From Paludibacteraceae bacterium (GTDB lineage: Bacteria; Bacteroidota; Bacteroidia; Bacteroidales; Paludibacteraceae), in the NCBI GenBank assembly GCA_017547145.1, contig JAFYQJ010000009.1, forward strand, positions 20,920 to 84,919: 64,000 nucleotides of DNA, written 5' to 3'. Below are positions 19,134 to 29,651 of this stretch, in pieces. How positions within the stretch are numbered: position 1 is the first letter of the stretch; each line of letters starts with the position of its first letter. The position numbers were made by a program, and so were the translations under genes. Under the pieces are notes generated by a model. That model was not told where the DNA came from. It saw only the letters and a program-made list of their open reading frames with translations, and did no database searches.

Positions 19134-21995
19134 TTATAATGTTTTTTTAACTTTAATTTCTTCAAATGCTTCTATGATATCACCTTCTTTTATGTCATTG
19201 TATTTGTCAATGTTCAAACCGCATTCGAAACCTGAAGAAACTTCTTTGACATCATCTTTCTCGCGTTTGAGTGATGCTAATTCGCCTGTATAAATTACAA
19301 TACCATCGCGGATAAGACGAACTTTATTAGAGCGTTTTACTTTACCATCTTTCACGATACAGCCTGCAATAGTACCGACTTTTGAAATTTTAAATGTAGC
19401 TCTAATTTCAAGTGTTGCGGTGATTTCTTCTTTGATTTCAGGAGAAAGCATGCCTTCCATAGCGTCTTTCAATTCTTCTATTGCATCGTAAATGATAGAA
19501 TATAGACGAATGTCAACTTCTTCACGTTCAGCAACTTTTCTTGCATCAACAGATGGACGTACTTGGAATCCAATAATGATTGCATTAGATGCAGCAGCAA
19601 GCATTACATCGGATTCGGAAATTTGACCAACGGCTTTGTGTATAACATTTACTTGTATTTCTTCTGTCGAAAGTTTTATTAATGAATCAGACAAAGCTTC
19701 GATAGAACCATCAACGTCACCTTTTACAATGATATTTAATTCATGGAAGTCACCTAATGCTCTGCGTCGACCAATTTCTTCTAATGTCAAATGAGTAGAT
19801 GTTCTTAAATTTTGTTCACGTTGAAGTTGTTCGCGTTTGTTTGCAATGTCGCGAGCTTCGTGTTCATCTTTGAATACATTAAAGTTATCGCCGGCTTGAG
19901 GTGCTCCGTTTAATCCTAAAATAATAGCAGGTTCAGATGGTTTAGCTTCTTTTATGCGTTGGTTACGTTCGTTGAACATTGCTTTAATACGGCCATATGA
20001 TGTTCCTGCAAGAACAACGTCTCCCATTTTTAATGTTCCATTTGCAACAAGAACAGTTGCTACATAACCACGCCCTTTGTCAAGAGAAGATTCTATAATA
20101 GAACCCACTGCCTTGCGATTTGGGTTTGCTTTTAATTCCAATAAATCGGCTTCTAAAAGAACTTTTTCAAGAAGTTCTTTTATGTTAAGACCTTGTTTTG
20201 CTGAAATTTCTTGTGATTGGTATTTCCCTCCCCAATCTTCAACTAGATAATTAAGTCCAGCAAGTGATTCTTTTACTTTATCAGGATTAGCACCTGGTTT
20301 GTCTATTTTGTTAATTGCGAAAACAATAGGAACGCCTGCTGCAGAGGCATGGTTAATAGCTTCTATTGTTTGGGGTTTAACATTGTCGTCGGCAGCTACA
20401 ATAATAATAGCTATGTCGGTTACTTTTGCACCACGTGCACGCATGGCTGTAAAGGCTTCGTGTCCCGGAGTGTCAAGGAATGTAATTTGTCGACCATTTT
20501 CGAGGGTTACGTTATATGCCCCTATATGTTGAGTGATACCACCTGCTTCCCCTGCAATGACATTTGTTTTACGAATGTAGTCCAATAAAGAAGTTTTACC
20601 ATGGTCAACGTGTCCCATCACAGTAACGATAGGAGGACGAGGTAATAAATCTTCTTCTGTATCAACTTCCTCTTCAATTGCATTGACAACTTCAGCACTA
20701 ACAAATTCTGTTTTAAAACCAAATTCTTCAGCAACGATATTAATTGTTTCGGCGTCAAGTCGTTGATTTATAGATACAAACAATCCTAAACTCATGCAAG
20801 TTGAGATAATTTGTGTTACAGGAATACCCATCATCGTAGCTAATTCGTTAGCTGTAACGAATTCTGTTAGTTTTAGATTTTTTTCTTCAAGTTTTTCTAA
20901 ATCTGCAAGTTCTTGTTGTTTTAATGAATTCGCTTTACGTTTGTCACGACGATATTCTGCACCTTTTATTTTTTTTGTATTATTAGTAAGTCGAGCAAGA
21001 GTTTCTTTTACTTGTCTTTGAACATCATCTTCATCAATAACAGGTTTTACAACATGTTTGTTTTTTGAGAAGGAGTTCCCTTTTGGACGATTGTCGCGTT
21101 CTGTTGGAGTGTTGTTAAACACTACACGCTCGTACTTTTTACCTTCAATTCTTGCTCGTTTCCCTTTTTTTGAAGTTTGTTCATTGTTTTGGGCAACTGA
21201 AGCTGTAGGTTTATTTTTCTTCTCTTCTTGACGTTGTTTTTCTTTTTCTGCACGTTCAGCTTTTCGCTCTTCTTTTGTTTTCTTTGGAGGACGTGTTGAT
21301 GTATTTATAGAAGATAAGTCAATTTTACCAACAACATTGATATTTTGTTTTATTGTCGGTTTTCGAATACTGAAAACTTCTTCTTTATCATCTTCTTGTT
21401 CGTTAGATTGTGACTCTGTTGTATCTTCTGTAATAGATGTTTTCTCGTTTTCGGTTGTAGTTTTTTGTTCAACTTCCGAAACAACACGTTCCTCTTTTGT
21501 TGTAGTTGATTCTTGTAGAGTTGTGTCCTCTATTTTTGTAGTAATATCATTTTCTTTTGATGCTTCTTCCGAAACAGGCGTTTCTTCTTTTTTTGAATTA
21601 TCAATTTCAACTTTTGTCTCTTCTTTGATTTGTTCAGTGTGCTTTTTCCTTTTTTTAGGAGCAAGTTGTTCTAAATCAATCTTTCCTAAAGATTTAAAAG
21701 CTGGTTTTTCTTCTATTTCAACTTTGATAAAGTCATCATCTTTTTCTTTAGATTCAATATCCTCAATTGAAACAGACACGTTTTTTTTCTCCTCTTGACG
21801 TAATTGGCTAAGACGTTCGGATTCTAATTTTAAACTAAGGTCTTTATTAAATTCACTGATAAGAAGTTGTTCCTGCTCATCTGTAATTTTTAAATTTGGG
21901 TCTGCTTCAATTGAAAACCCTTTTTTTTGTAGAAATTCTACTGCCGTAGAAAGTCCAATGTTTAGTGGTCTTATTGCTTTTCCTAATCTTGCCAT
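19134..21995 (-). CDS. infB: Translation initiation factor IF-2
   Basis: A 953-residue GTPase that brings initiator tRNA to the 30S subunit. The first 400 residues are a charged, low-complexity extension. The G domain shows [19 protein letters not shown] (G1), [10 protein letters not shown] (G3) and [11 protein letters not shown] (G4), followed by the usual domains II-IV. Its length reflects the long N-terminal extension common in Bacteroidota. It lies 22 bases after nusA in the standard rimP-nusA-infB order. Confidence 0.98.
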   Translation of the reverse strand: MARLGKAIRPLNIGLSTAVEFLQKKGFSIEADPNLKITDEQEQLLISEFNKDLSLKLESERLSQLRQEEKKNVSVSIEDIESKEKDDDFIKVEIEEKPAFKSLGKIDLEQLAPKKRKKHTEQIKEETKVEIDNSKKEETPVSEEASKENDITTKIEDTTLQESTTTKEERVVSEVEQKTTTENEKTSITEDTTESQSNEQEDDKEEVFSIRKPTIKQNINVVGKIDLSSINTSTRPPKKTKEERKAERAEKEKQRQEEKKNKPTASVAQNNEQTSKKGKRARIEGKKYERVVFNNTPTERDNRPKGNSFSKNKHVVKPVIDEDDVQRQVKETLARLTNNTKKIKGAEYRRDKRKANSLKQQELADLEKLEEKNLKLTEFVTANELATMMGIPVTQIISTCMSLGLFVSINQRLDAETINIVAEEFGFKTEFVSAEVVNAIEEEVDTEEDLLPRPPIVTVMGHVDHGKTSLLDYIRKTNVIAGEAGGITQHIGAYNVTLENGRQITFLDTPGHEAFTAMRARGAKVTDIAIIIVAADDNVKPQTIEAINHASAAGVPIVFAINKIDKPGANPDKVKESLAGLNYLVEDWGGKYQSQEISAKQGLNIKELLEKVLLEADLLELKANPNRKAVGSIIESSLDKGRGYVATVLVANGTLKMGDVVLAGTSYGRIKAMFNERNQRIKEAKPSEPAIILGLNGAPQAGDNFNVFKDEHEARDIANKREQLQREQNLRTSTHLTLEEIGRRRALGDFHELNIIVKGDVDGSIEALSDSLIKLSTEEIQVNVIHKAVGQISESDVMLAAASNAIIIGFQVRPSVDARKVAEREEVDIRLYSIIYDAIEELKDAMEGMLSPEIKEEITATLEIRATFKISKVGTIAGCIVKDGKVKRSNKVRLIRDGIVIYTGELASLKREKDDVKEVSSGFECGLNIDKYNDIKEGDIIEAFEEIKVKKTL

Positions 21996-22017
21996 AACGT
22001 TTTAATGTTTTTTGATA

Positions 22018-23268
22018 TTACTCTTCAAATTCAGCACGAATCACTTCTAACACGTGGTCAATAGTTTCTTCTTCTAAGTCGGTACGTTCTATAAGGTCTT
22101 CTCTTGAAATTTCAAGAACACTTTTAGCTGTATCGCAACCAATAGATTTTAAAGTATCGATAACCCAATTATCTATTTCGTCATCGAATTCTTCTAGAAG
22201 AATGTCTTCTTCATCAATTCCAACACCATCTCGGAATACGTCTACTGTATAACCTGTTAATTTTGTTGCAAGTTTAATATTTAACCCATTTTTCCCAATT
22301 GCACTTGCAATTTCATCTGGTTGTAAAAATACGTTTGCTCTTTTGTTTTCGTGATCGAGCTGAATAGATGAAATTTTTGCAGGGTTTAAAGCTCTTGAAA
22401 TGAACAAACTAATATTGTTTGTAAAAGGAATTACGTCGATACTTTCGTTGCGTAATTCACGAACAATCCCGTGAATACGAGAACCTTTAATACCTACACA
22501 TGCACCTACAGGGTCGATGCGGTCATCATATGATTCAACAGCAACTTTTGCACGTTCGCCAGGGATGCGAGCAATTCTTTTTATTGTAATTAAGCCGTCG
22601 TTTATTTCAGGTACTTCTAACTCTAATAAACGTTCAAGGAATACATTTGAAATTCTTGAAAGTATAATTTTAGGATTATTGTTTTTGTTTTCAACTTTTG
22701 CAACAACAGCACGAACTGTTTCGCCTTTGCGGAAAAAGTCAGTAGGTATTTGTTCCGTTTTTGGTAAAAGCATTTCGTTGCCTTGGTCGTCTAATAAAAG
22801 AATTTCTTTTTTCCAAACTTGATAAACTTCTCCAGTTACAATTTGTCCTACAAGTTCGCTATAACGTGTGTAAAGAGAATCTTTTTGAAGGTCAAGGATT
22901 TTAGATACTAATGTTTGACGCAAGGTTAAAACAGCACGTCGTCCAAAAGACAAGAAATCTACAGCGTCATCTACTTCTTCGCCTACTTCGTAGTCCTCAT
23001 CAATTTTTTTTGCGTCGGATAAACTAATTTGTTTGTTTGGTTTTTTAACTTTGCCGTCTTCTACAACTTCACGAGTACGCCAAATTTCACAATCTCCCTT
23101 GTCGGGGTTGATAATGACACTGAAGTTTTCATCTGTTCCAAACATTTTTGACAAAACATTACGAAATGATTCTTCTAGAACGCTGATCATTGTAGAGCGA
23201 TCGATGTTTTTAAGCTCTTTAAATTCAGCAAAAGTATCAATCATGTTTATGATTTCTTTTTTAGCCAT
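22018..23268 (-). CDS. nusA: Transcription termination/antitermination protein NusA
   Basis: A 416-residue NusA with the N-terminal RNA polymerase-binding domain, an S1 domain (VGQIVTGEVYQVWKKEILL), and two KH domains (DPVGACVGIKGSRIHGIVRE and EIASAIGKNGLNIKLA). The acidic C-terminal tail resembles a NusA C-terminal repeat. It modulates pausing, termination and antitermination. It starts one base after the rimP stop and is part of the operon whose leader carries a terminator-like hairpin. Confidence 0.97.
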   Translation of the reverse strand: MAKKEIINMIDTFAEFKELKNIDRSTMISVLEESFRNVLSKMFGTDENFSVIINPDKGDCEIWRTREVVEDGKVKKPNKQISLSDAKKIDEDYEVGEEVDDAVDFLSFGRRAVLTLRQTLVSKILDLQKDSLYTRYSELVGQIVTGEVYQVWKKEILLLDDQGNEMLLPKTEQIPTDFFRKGETVRAVVAKVENKNNNPKIILSRISNVFLERLLELEVPEINDGLITIKRIARIPGERAKVAVESYDDRIDPVGACVGIKGSRIHGIVRELRNESIDVIPFTNNISLFISRALNPAKISSIQLDHENKRANVFLQPDEIASAIGKNGLNIKLATKLTGYTVDVFRDGVGIDEEDILLEEFDDEIDNWVIDTLKSIGCDTAKSVLEISREDLIERTDLEEETIDHVLEVIRAEFEE

Positions 23269-23269
23269 G

Positions 23270-23737
23270 TTATTTAAATCTAATTAAATGTTTAATATAT
23301 TTTATGTTCTCTTTTTCAAATGTTGTTTCATGTAAAATTTTTGTTTTACGCTTACATCCTTCTTGTTTTTCTAGTTTTTCGTATTGTAAACAAAAACTAT
23401 CAAAAGTAGAAGATAATAAGGTCCCAATAATTTTTTCTCCTTTTTTTGTTAGAACTTCAACTTCTTTGCCAATGTTTTTTTGATATTGTTGTTCCACTTT
23501 AAAAGGAGCCGATAAACCTGCTGAACCAACTTCTAAATCAAAGTCCTCAATGTCACGATCGTAATGTTGTTCTATTTCACGACTGAGAGCTATGCAGAAA
23601 TCTATATCAACAAAATCGAAAGAATCGATTTCCACAACAATATTATTATCATTGCTTACTGTTATATCTACTAAAAAATAAGAGGTATTATTAAGCTTCT
23701 CACAAACAATTTTTTCTATGTCTTTTTTGCTTATCAT
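23270..23737 (-). CDS. rimP: Ribosome maturation factor RimP
   Basis: A 155-residue protein of the RimP family, needed for late 30S subunit assembly. Visible family blocks are VEIDSFDFVDIDFCIALSRE and DFDLEVGSAGLSAPFK, the latter matching the conserved EVSSPGLDRPL region. It is the first gene of the rimP-nusA-infB operon and is preceded by a short leader with a hairpin. Confidence 0.93.
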   Translation of the reverse strand: MISKKDIEKIVCEKLNNTSYFLVDITVSNDNNIVVEIDSFDFVDIDFCIALSREIEQHYDRDIEDFDLEVGSAGLSAPFKVEQQYQKNIGKEVEVLTKKGEKIIGTLLSSTFDSFCLQYEKLEKQEGCKRKTKILHETTFEKENIKYIKHLIRFK

Positions 23738-23744
23738 CTAATAA

Positions 23745-23777
23745 AAATCTAAAACAAAAGGGACTCTAAAAGTCCCC
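23745..23777 (-). terminator. Terminator-like hairpin in the rimP-nusA-infB leader
   Basis: On the minus strand GGGACT (23776-23771) pairs with AGTCCC (23765-23760) across a 5-base loop, followed by TTTTGTTTT. It lies between the predicted start site (about 23792) and the rimP ATG (23737), so it would act as a leader attenuator instead of an operon end. No gene on the plus strand reads into it. Confidence 0.6.
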
Positions 23778-23798
23778 TTCACTCATTCTTTTCGGGTG

Positions 23799-23806
23799 CA
23801 AAGATA
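23799..23806 (-). promoter_or_regulatory. Promoter -7 box for rimP-nusA-infB
   Basis: The minus strand reads TATCTTTG, matching TAnnTTTG. The transcript would start near 23792, giving a leader of about 55 bases that contains the hairpin at 23760-23776. The -33 element is not clear. Confidence 0.5.
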
Positions 23807-23925
23807 GGATAAAAATAGAATAGATGAAAAATATTTATAATTTTTTTGAAGTGTACTTGTTGTTGTGAGGTGAAAATAAATAAAAAACTCTTTGGTAAAA
23901 GATAGTAAAAACAAACTTATTTCAT

Positions 23926-23933
23926 TATTTTTG
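23926..23933 (+). promoter_or_regulatory. Promoter -7 box for the mre operon
   Basis: TATTTTTG matches TAnnTTTG and lies 44 bases before the mreB ATG. It is divergent from the rimP promoter 120 bases away. No good -33 element is visible at the expected distance. Confidence 0.45.
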
Positions 23934-23977
23934 CATCTCTTAAAAAATATTTGTCGTTATATTAAAAATAAATAAAT

Positions 23978-24997
23978 ATGGGATTTTTTTCTTTAACTCA
24001 AGATGTGGCTATAGACCTTGGTACTGCCAATACTATTATCATAAACAACGATAAAATAGTTGTAGACGAACCTTCGTATGTAGCGATCGATGCGTATACA
24101 GAAAAGTTGATAGCTGTAGGGCATGTGGCTCGTCAGATGGAAGGCCGAGAAAATGCAAAAATACGTGTAATGCGACCTTTGCGAAATGGTGTGATCGCGG
24201 ATTTTGCTGCTGCAGAAATGATGATAAGGGGTATGATTGATAAAATTCCAACAAAAAATTATTTGTTTAAACCTTCGTTGAGAATGGTAATTTGTATTCC
24301 ATCGGGAAGTACCGAGGTAGAAATACGTGCGGTGCGTGACTCGTCGGCTCATGCTGGAGGAAGAGATGTGTATATGATTTATGAGCCTATGGCTGCTGCT
24401 ATTGGTATTGGTCTTGATGTAGAAGCTCCGGAGGGTACAATGATTGTTGATATTGGTGGTGGAACGACAGAAATTGCTGTTATGTCGTTAGGGGGTATTG
24501 TCGCTAATAAATCTATAAGTATAGCTGGCGATGATTTTACAGAAGATATAGTTGACCACATGGGGCGTCAGCATAATATGAAAGTGGGAATCCCAACCGC
24601 TGAAAAAATAAAAATAATGGTAGGCTCTGCTTTGACTGATTTGGAAGATGCTCCTGAAGATTTTCTTGTACATGGAGCAAATAGAATGACAGCTTTGCCA
24701 ATGTCAGTTCCAGTTTCGTATCAAGAAATTGCCCATTGTTTAGAAAAATCTATTTCTAAAATAGAAAATGCAGTGCTTCAAGCTTTAGAGCAAACACCTC
24801 CAGAGTTATATGCCGATTTGGTGCAAAAAGGTGTTTATTTGACAGGAGGTGGAGCATTGTTGCGTGGTTTAGCTAAACGCTTGACTGATAAGATTCAAAT
24901 AAAATTCCATGTTGCAGAAGATCCGTTGCATGCAGTAGTTAGGGGAACGGCAATAGCTTTGAAAAATGTAGATAAATTCCAGTTTTTATTACGATAA
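23978..24997 (+). CDS. mreB: Rod shape-determining protein MreB
   Basis: A 339-residue bacterial actin. Nucleotide-binding motifs are clear: IDLGTANTIII (phosphate 1), VDIGGGTTEIAVMSLGGIV (phosphate 2) and VYLTGGGALLRGL (adenosine). MreB polymerises beneath the inner membrane and guides the elongasome. The start ATG is followed by a short GFFSLTQD N-terminus, as in other MreBs. It heads an operon with mreC, mreD, mrdA and rodA. Confidence 0.98.
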   Translation: MGFFSLTQDVAIDLGTANTIIINNDKIVVDEPSYVAIDAYTEKLIAVGHVARQMEGRENAKIRVMRPLRNGVIADFAAAEMMIRGMIDKIPTKNYLFKPSLRMVICIPSGSTEVEIRAVRDSSAHAGGRDVYMIYEPMAAAIGIGLDVEAPEGTMIVDIGGGTTEIAVMSLGGIVANKSISIAGDDFTEDIVDHMGRQHNMKVGIPTAEKIKIMVGSALTDLEDAPEDFLVHGANRMTALPMSVPVSYQEIAHCLEKSISKIENAVLQALEQTPPELYADLVQKGVYLTGGGALLRGLAKRLTDKIQIKFHVAEDPLHAVVRGTAIALKNVDKFQFLLR

Positions 24998-25021
24998 ATA
25001 TCCGAATGCGTATTCGTAGTT

Positions 25022-25843
25022 ATGCGTAATCTGTTTTTGTTTTTAAAAAAGACAGCGACATTTTTCGAGTTTTTGTTACTTGAAATAGTCGCTTTTTTGT
25101 TGATAATAAATAATGATGGTTATCAAAGTAATGCGATGTTGTCGTCTTGTAATCATTTAGTGGCGAGTACATATCGTGTAGCAGATTCTATAAAAGAGTA
25201 TTTTAATTTAGGTAAAGAAAATCTTTCGTTGATAGAAGAAAATACGCGTTTGAAAGCACGTGTGTTGATGTTAGAGACTGCATTATCGTCTTCAATACAA
25301 GCGGATTCGATAGGTGTTTTAAAAAAGGACTATAGTTTTTTGTCAGCAAAATCTGTGTACAATACAGTTGATAACATTCAAAATTATATTGTTATAAATA
25401 GAGGCACAGAAGATGGTGTCTCCCCTGAAATGGGAGTGATAGATGGATATGGAGTCGTTGGTATTGTAAAAACAACCTCAAAACATTTTTCACTTGTTTT
25501 GCCTATTTTAAATGTACAGTCTCGTTTGAGTTGTCGTGTAAATCGGGGAGGTTGTTTTGGCTCACTGGTGTGGGATGCAAAAGATGCTCGGTATGCAATG
25601 TTAGAAGAAATTCCACGACATGTAAAAGTAGAGGTGGGGGATTCTGTTTTTACAAGTGGATTGTCATCGGTATTTCCTGAAGGTTTTTTGGTGGGTGTAG
25701 TAGATGAATCTTTTTTGAATGAAGATGCTGCAAATCATACGATAAAAGTAAGACTTGCGTGTGATTTTTATTCAGTTAATTATGTAAAAGTCGTACGTTA
25801 CGATAAAAAGGAAGAGTACGATACAATAAAAACGGAAATTTAA
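25022..25843 (+). CDS. mreC: Rod shape-determining protein MreC
   Basis: A 273-residue membrane protein. One N-terminal membrane helix (about residues 15-29) is followed by a coiled coil (about 60-85) and the periplasmic MreC beta domains, with IVINRGTEDGVSPEMGVI and GYGVVGIVKT as recognisable blocks. MreC activates the PBP2-RodA synthase. It begins 24 bases after mreB and its stop overlaps mreD (TAATG). Confidence 0.95.
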   Translation: MRNLFLFLKKTATFFEFLLLEIVAFLLIINNDGYQSNAMLSSCNHLVASTYRVADSIKEYFNLGKENLSLIEENTRLKARVLMLETALSSSIQADSIGVLKKDYSFLSAKSVYNTVDNIQNYIVINRGTEDGVSPEMGVIDGYGVVGIVKTTSKHFSLVLPILNVQSRLSCRVNRGGCFGSLVWDAKDARYAMLEEIPRHVKVEVGDSVFTSGLSSVFPEGFLVGVVDESFLNEDAANHTIKVRLACDFYSVNYVKVVRYDKKEEYDTIKTEI

Positions 25844-26337
25844 TGCAAGAGAGATTTTCTTATATTTTAAAATTTTTATTGCTTGTTTTAGTTCAAGTCT
25901 TATTGCTAGATAATATCCATTTGTTTGGTGCACAAGCCTATTTGTATATAATGTTTTTAGTGATATTCCCGATTTCTATATCCTCGAAAATACTTATGCC
26001 AATAAGTTTTTTATTAGGACTTTGTGTTGATATTTTTTCGGGAACTTATGGTATACATGCTGCTGCAACAACATTTGCGGCGTTTGCTCGTCCTTTTTTA
26101 ATACGCTTGCTTTTCCCATTGAATGATGTGAATCAAATAGAGGTGTTGTCGCTTTCTAAACAGAAAATTAGTTTTGTATGCTTTGTCGCAGTGATAGTGT
26201 TTTTGCATCATTTTGTGTTGTTAATGCTGGAGGCATTTTCTTTTAACTATATTGGAGTAGTTGTTGGTAAGACGTTGTTGAGTTCCATTTATACATTGAT
26301 ATTAACATTTTGTTTGTTTTTGTTTCAACGGAAATGA
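25843..26337 (+). CDS. mreD: Rod shape-determining protein MreD
   Basis: A 164-residue, very hydrophobic inner-membrane protein with about five membrane segments and the LGLCVDIFSGTYGIHAAATT block typical of MreD. It is part of the elongasome, bridging MreC and PBP2. Sequence identity in this family is low, so the call leans on topology and the operon position between mreC and mrdA, both of which overlap it. Confidence 0.9.
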   Translation: MQERFSYILKFLLLVLVQVLLLDNIHLFGAQAYLYIMFLVIFPISISSKILMPISFLLGLCVDIFSGTYGIHAAATTFAAFARPFLIRLLFPLNDVNQIEVLSLSKQKISFVCFVAVIVFLHHFVLLMLEAFSFNYIGVVVGKTLLSSIYTLILTFCLFLFQRK

Positions 26338-28184
26338 AAATAGATAAGTATAAAAATAGAAAAGTAGTTGTGTTAAGTATTATCGTTGTGATAATACTTA
26401 CTTTTATTATCCGTCTTTTTTATTTACAGGTTATAACTGATAAGTATAAAGGTTTTGCGGATGATAATGCTTTTTTAGAAAGAACTATTTATCCATCGCG
26501 AGGATTAATTTTTGATAGAAATGGTGAACTTCTGGTTTACAATGAGCCAAGCTACGATGTAATGATGGTAATGCGTGAAGTTAAAGGTTTGGATACATTG
26601 GCTTTATGCGATATTTTGCACATAACCAAAGAAGCGTTTGAGAAGCGTATTAAGGATATAAAAAATAAGAGATTGAACCCGGGGTATTCATCGTATACGC
26701 CACAAGTGCTTATTTCTCAACTCTCGGTTGAAGAATATGGAGAGTTGCAAGAAAAGTTGTTTAAGTTCCCCGGATTATATATTCAACCTCGTACGTTGCG
26801 GGGGTATACTTATCAAAATGCAGCAAATGTTTTGGGTTATATAAACGAGGTGCCTAAGAGAGTTGTAGAAGAGAATGATTATTACAAAGCAGGCGATTAT
26901 ATCGGAATTTCGGGGATCGAGAAGCAATATGAAGAACTATTACGAGGAGAAAAAGGTCATGAAATATTATTGAGGAATGCAAGAGGAAGAATTGTTGGGA
27001 AATATGCTGACGGAGCTTACGATGTAAAGGCAAAAACGGGTTCCGATTTGCATTTGACGATTGATATGACACTGCAACGTTATGGTGAATTTTTGATGCA
27101 AAATAAGTTAGGTGGAATTGTAGCAATAGAACCAACAACTGGAGAAATTTTAGCAGCGGTTTCGGCTCCTTCGTATACTCCTTCGATGATGGTTGGTAGA
27201 AAACGATCGGAAAATTATCCGATTTTGAATAAAGACCCTAATCGACCTTTGTTGGATCGTTGCTTGAAAGGTCGTTATGCTCCTGGTTCTACTTTTAAAA
27301 CTGCTAATGCTTTGATATTTTTACAAGAAAAGATAATTCATCCAAATACACAGTTTGGTTGTAATATGGGATATCATGCGGGAAAGTTTAAATTAGGATG
27401 TCATTCTCATCGTTCACCTTTGGATTTGTCGGAATCAGTTCAACATTCGTGTAATGCTTATTATTGTCATGCTTTTAGAGGATTGTTAGATGCCCCGAAG
27501 TATGGTCATATAAGTACTGCTTTTGAGGTATGGAAAAATCATGTAGTTTCGTTAGGGTTTGGGTATCGTTTAGGTGTTGATATGCCTTCGGAAGATAGAG
27601 GATACATTCCAAATAGTAAGGTTTACGACAAGGTGTATGGAAAAAATCGTTGGAAGTCATTGATGCTAGTATCTCTTTCGATAGGTCAGGGTGAAGTTAC
27701 GGCAACGCCAATTCAAATAGCAAATTTGGCAGCTACGATAGCCAATAAGGGTTATTGGTATACACCGCATTTTTTGAAATCGGCAGAATCGGCGGATACG
27801 ATTTTCTCTTTTGAAAAACATATAGTTGGCATAGAGGAGCAATATTTCGACCCAATAATTAAGGGAATGGAAATGGCAGTAAATGCAACAGATGGCGGTA
27901 CAGCTCGAGTTGCTCGTATAGATAGTATTGTGGTTTGTGGAAAAACTGGTACCGCTCAAAATCCACATGGAGAAGATCATTCTATTTTTATGGCATTTGC
28001 ACCTAAAGAAAATCCTCGTATTGCTATTGCTGTATTGGTGGAAAATGCTGGTTTTGGTGCCACGTGGGCGGCTCCTATTGCTAGCTTAATGATAGAAAAA
28101 TATTTGAAAGGAGAGATTGCTCCTGAACGAAAATTTTTGGAAACAAGAATTGCAGAAAAAGTAATAATGCCAAAAAAGAAATAG
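26334..28184 (+). CDS. mrdA: Penicillin-binding protein 2 (elongasome transpeptidase)
   Basis: A 616-residue class B PBP. It has one N-terminal membrane helix (VVVLSIIVVIILTFIIRLF), a pedestal domain and a transpeptidase domain. Active-site motifs are S319 in APGSTFKT, SCN in VQHSCNAYYC, and CGKTGTAQNP. It cross-links peptidoglycan during side-wall growth together with RodA. I place the start at 26334, where ATG overlaps the mreD stop (ATGA), rather than 24 bases earlier inside mreD. Confidence 0.96.
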   Translation: MKIDKYKNRKVVVLSIIVVIILTFIIRLFYLQVITDKYKGFADDNAFLERTIYPSRGLIFDRNGELLVYNEPSYDVMMVMREVKGLDTLALCDILHITKEAFEKRIKDIKNKRLNPGYSSYTPQVLISQLSVEEYGELQEKLFKFPGLYIQPRTLRGYTYQNAANVLGYINEVPKRVVEENDYYKAGDYIGISGIEKQYEELLRGEKGHEILLRNARGRIVGKYADGAYDVKAKTGSDLHLTIDMTLQRYGEFLMQNKLGGIVAIEPTTGEILAAVSAPSYTPSMMVGRKRSENYPILNKDPNRPLLDRCLKGRYAPGSTFKTANALIFLQEKIIHPNTQFGCNMGYHAGKFKLGCHSHRSPLDLSESVQHSCNAYYCHAFRGLLDAPKYGHISTAFEVWKNHVVSLGFGYRLGVDMPSEDRGYIPNSKVYDKVYGKNRWKSLMLVSLSIGQGEVTATPIQIANLAATIANKGYWYTPHFLKSAESADTIFSFEKHIVGIEEQYFDPIIKGMEMAVNATDGGTARVARIDSIVVCGKTGTAQNPHGEDHSIFMAFAPKENPRIAIAVLVENAGFGATWAAPIASLMIEKYLKGEIAPERKFLETRIAEKVIMPKKK

Positions 28185-28188
28185 TGTT

Positions 28189-29637
28189 ATGCCAAGCCGT
28201 AAAACCAGATTATATAAAAGTATAGATTGGCCAACAGTGATATGCTATTTACTATTATTAATTGTGGGTGTACTTAATATTTATAGTGCCGATTATAATC
28301 CCGATGTAGTATCAAAGGGATTGAATAGGGCCGATTCTCAACTAATTTGGATTGGGATTTCTGTCTCTCTATCGTTTGTAATTTTGGCGATAGATCATCG
28401 AATGTATCATTTCTTCTCCTACTTTATATATGGTGCATTAATATTACTTTTAATAGCAACTATTTTTTTGTCGGCATCAGTAAAAGGTTCTCATTCGTGG
28501 TTGTATATAGGAGGAATAAGATTGTTTCAACCTGCCGAGTTTGCGAAATTTGCAACTGCGTTAGCTGTGGCACGTTTGATGAGTTCGTTTGATTTTGAAT
28601 TAAAAAAAACACGTTGTTTAGTGCAAGTTTTGGTAATAATGTTACTCCCTGTGTTTATTATTATTTTGCAGCGTGAAACGGGTTCTGCTCTCGTGTTCTT
28701 TTCTTTGTTTTTGGTATTGTATAGAGAGGGGATGTCGGGTATTGTAATGCTGTTGGGGCTTCTGTTTGTTCTTTTATTTGTGTTGGTGCTTCGGTTTAGT
28801 CCATTTCAGATGGCAGGAGAGTTAGGGTCTTGGGGATTGTTTAGTGCATTGATGCTTGTGGTGTTAATAGGAATTATTGTGCTTATAATAAACGGATGGC
28901 GTAAATTAATTTTTAGATATGTTTTAAGCAGTTTGGCTATTATATTTCTTTTGGTATTTGTTTTAAATAAATGGACGTCTTTGGATATTAAATATACAAA
29001 TGTTGCTTTGGCTATCTCGGTACTTTCTGGTTTGTGTTGTCTTTTGTATGGTTTTTTACGGCAACATCGTATTATGGTGATTGTTGCTTTGTTTTTGTGG
29101 GGAATGTCGGCTTATTGCTATTCTGTTAATTATATATTCGATAATGTTTTGGAATATCATCAGCAAACACGTATAAAAGTTCTTTTGGGATTAGAAGATG
29201 ACCCTACAGGTGTTGGTTATAATATAAATCAATCGAAAATTGCTATTGGCTCTGGTGGTTTCGTTGGTAAGGGTTTTCTAGAAGGAACTCAAACAAAATT
29301 GGAGTATGTGCCAGAGCAAGTAACAGATTTTATTTTTTGTAATATAGGGGAAGAGTTTGGGTTTCTAGGCTCTGTTTTTGTCTTGCTGTTATATATGTAT
29401 TTCTTATTTAGACTTGTGAAATTAGCAGAAAGACAAGAGAGTCCGTTTAATAGGATTTATGGGTATTCTGTGGTAAGTATTTTTTTGTTTCATATATTGG
29501 TAAATGTTGGTATGGTTGTTGGGTTGATGCCTGTCATTGGAATACCATTACCATTTGTTAGTTATGGAGGGTCTTCTCTTCTTGCATTTACTATATTGTT
29601 GTTTATTTTTATCAAGTTGGATGCTTCGCGTTCATAG
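28189..29637 (+). CDS. rodA: Peptidoglycan glycosyltransferase RodA (SEDS family)
   Basis: A 482-residue polytopic SEDS protein with about 12 membrane segments, more than the usual ten. Conserved blocks include GIRLFQPAEFAKFATAL, LQRETGSALVFFSLFL, EQVTDFIFCNIGEEFGFLG and the C-terminal GIPLPFVSYGGSS. It polymerises lipid II in the elongasome with PBP2. The extra central hydrophobic region (about residues 180-290) is common in Bacteroidota RodA. It starts 4 bases after mrdA. Confidence 0.96.
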   Translation: MPSRKTRLYKSIDWPTVICYLLLLIVGVLNIYSADYNPDVVSKGLNRADSQLIWIGISVSLSFVILAIDHRMYHFFSYFIYGALILLLIATIFLSASVKGSHSWLYIGGIRLFQPAEFAKFATALAVARLMSSFDFELKKTRCLVQVLVIMLLPVFIIILQRETGSALVFFSLFLVLYREGMSGIVMLLGLLFVLLFVLVLRFSPFQMAGELGSWGLFSALMLVVLIGIIVLIINGWRKLIFRYVLSSLAIIFLLVFVLNKWTSLDIKYTNVALAISVLSGLCCLLYGFLRQHRIMVIVALFLWGMSAYCYSVNYIFDNVLEYHQQTRIKVLLGLEDDPTGVGYNINQSKIAIGSGGFVGKGFLEGTQTKLEYVPEQVTDFIFCNIGEEFGFLGSVFVLLLYMYFLFRLVKLAERQESPFNRIYGYSVVSIFLFHILVNVGMVVGLMPVIGIPLPFVSYGGSSLLAFTILLFIFIKLDASRS

Positions 29638-29651
29638 TAAATGTTTTAAAT

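Noticed and set aside
21337..21798. Serine-rich plus-strand ORF inside infB
   Set aside because: It mirrors the Lys/Glu-rich infB extension read on the other strand.
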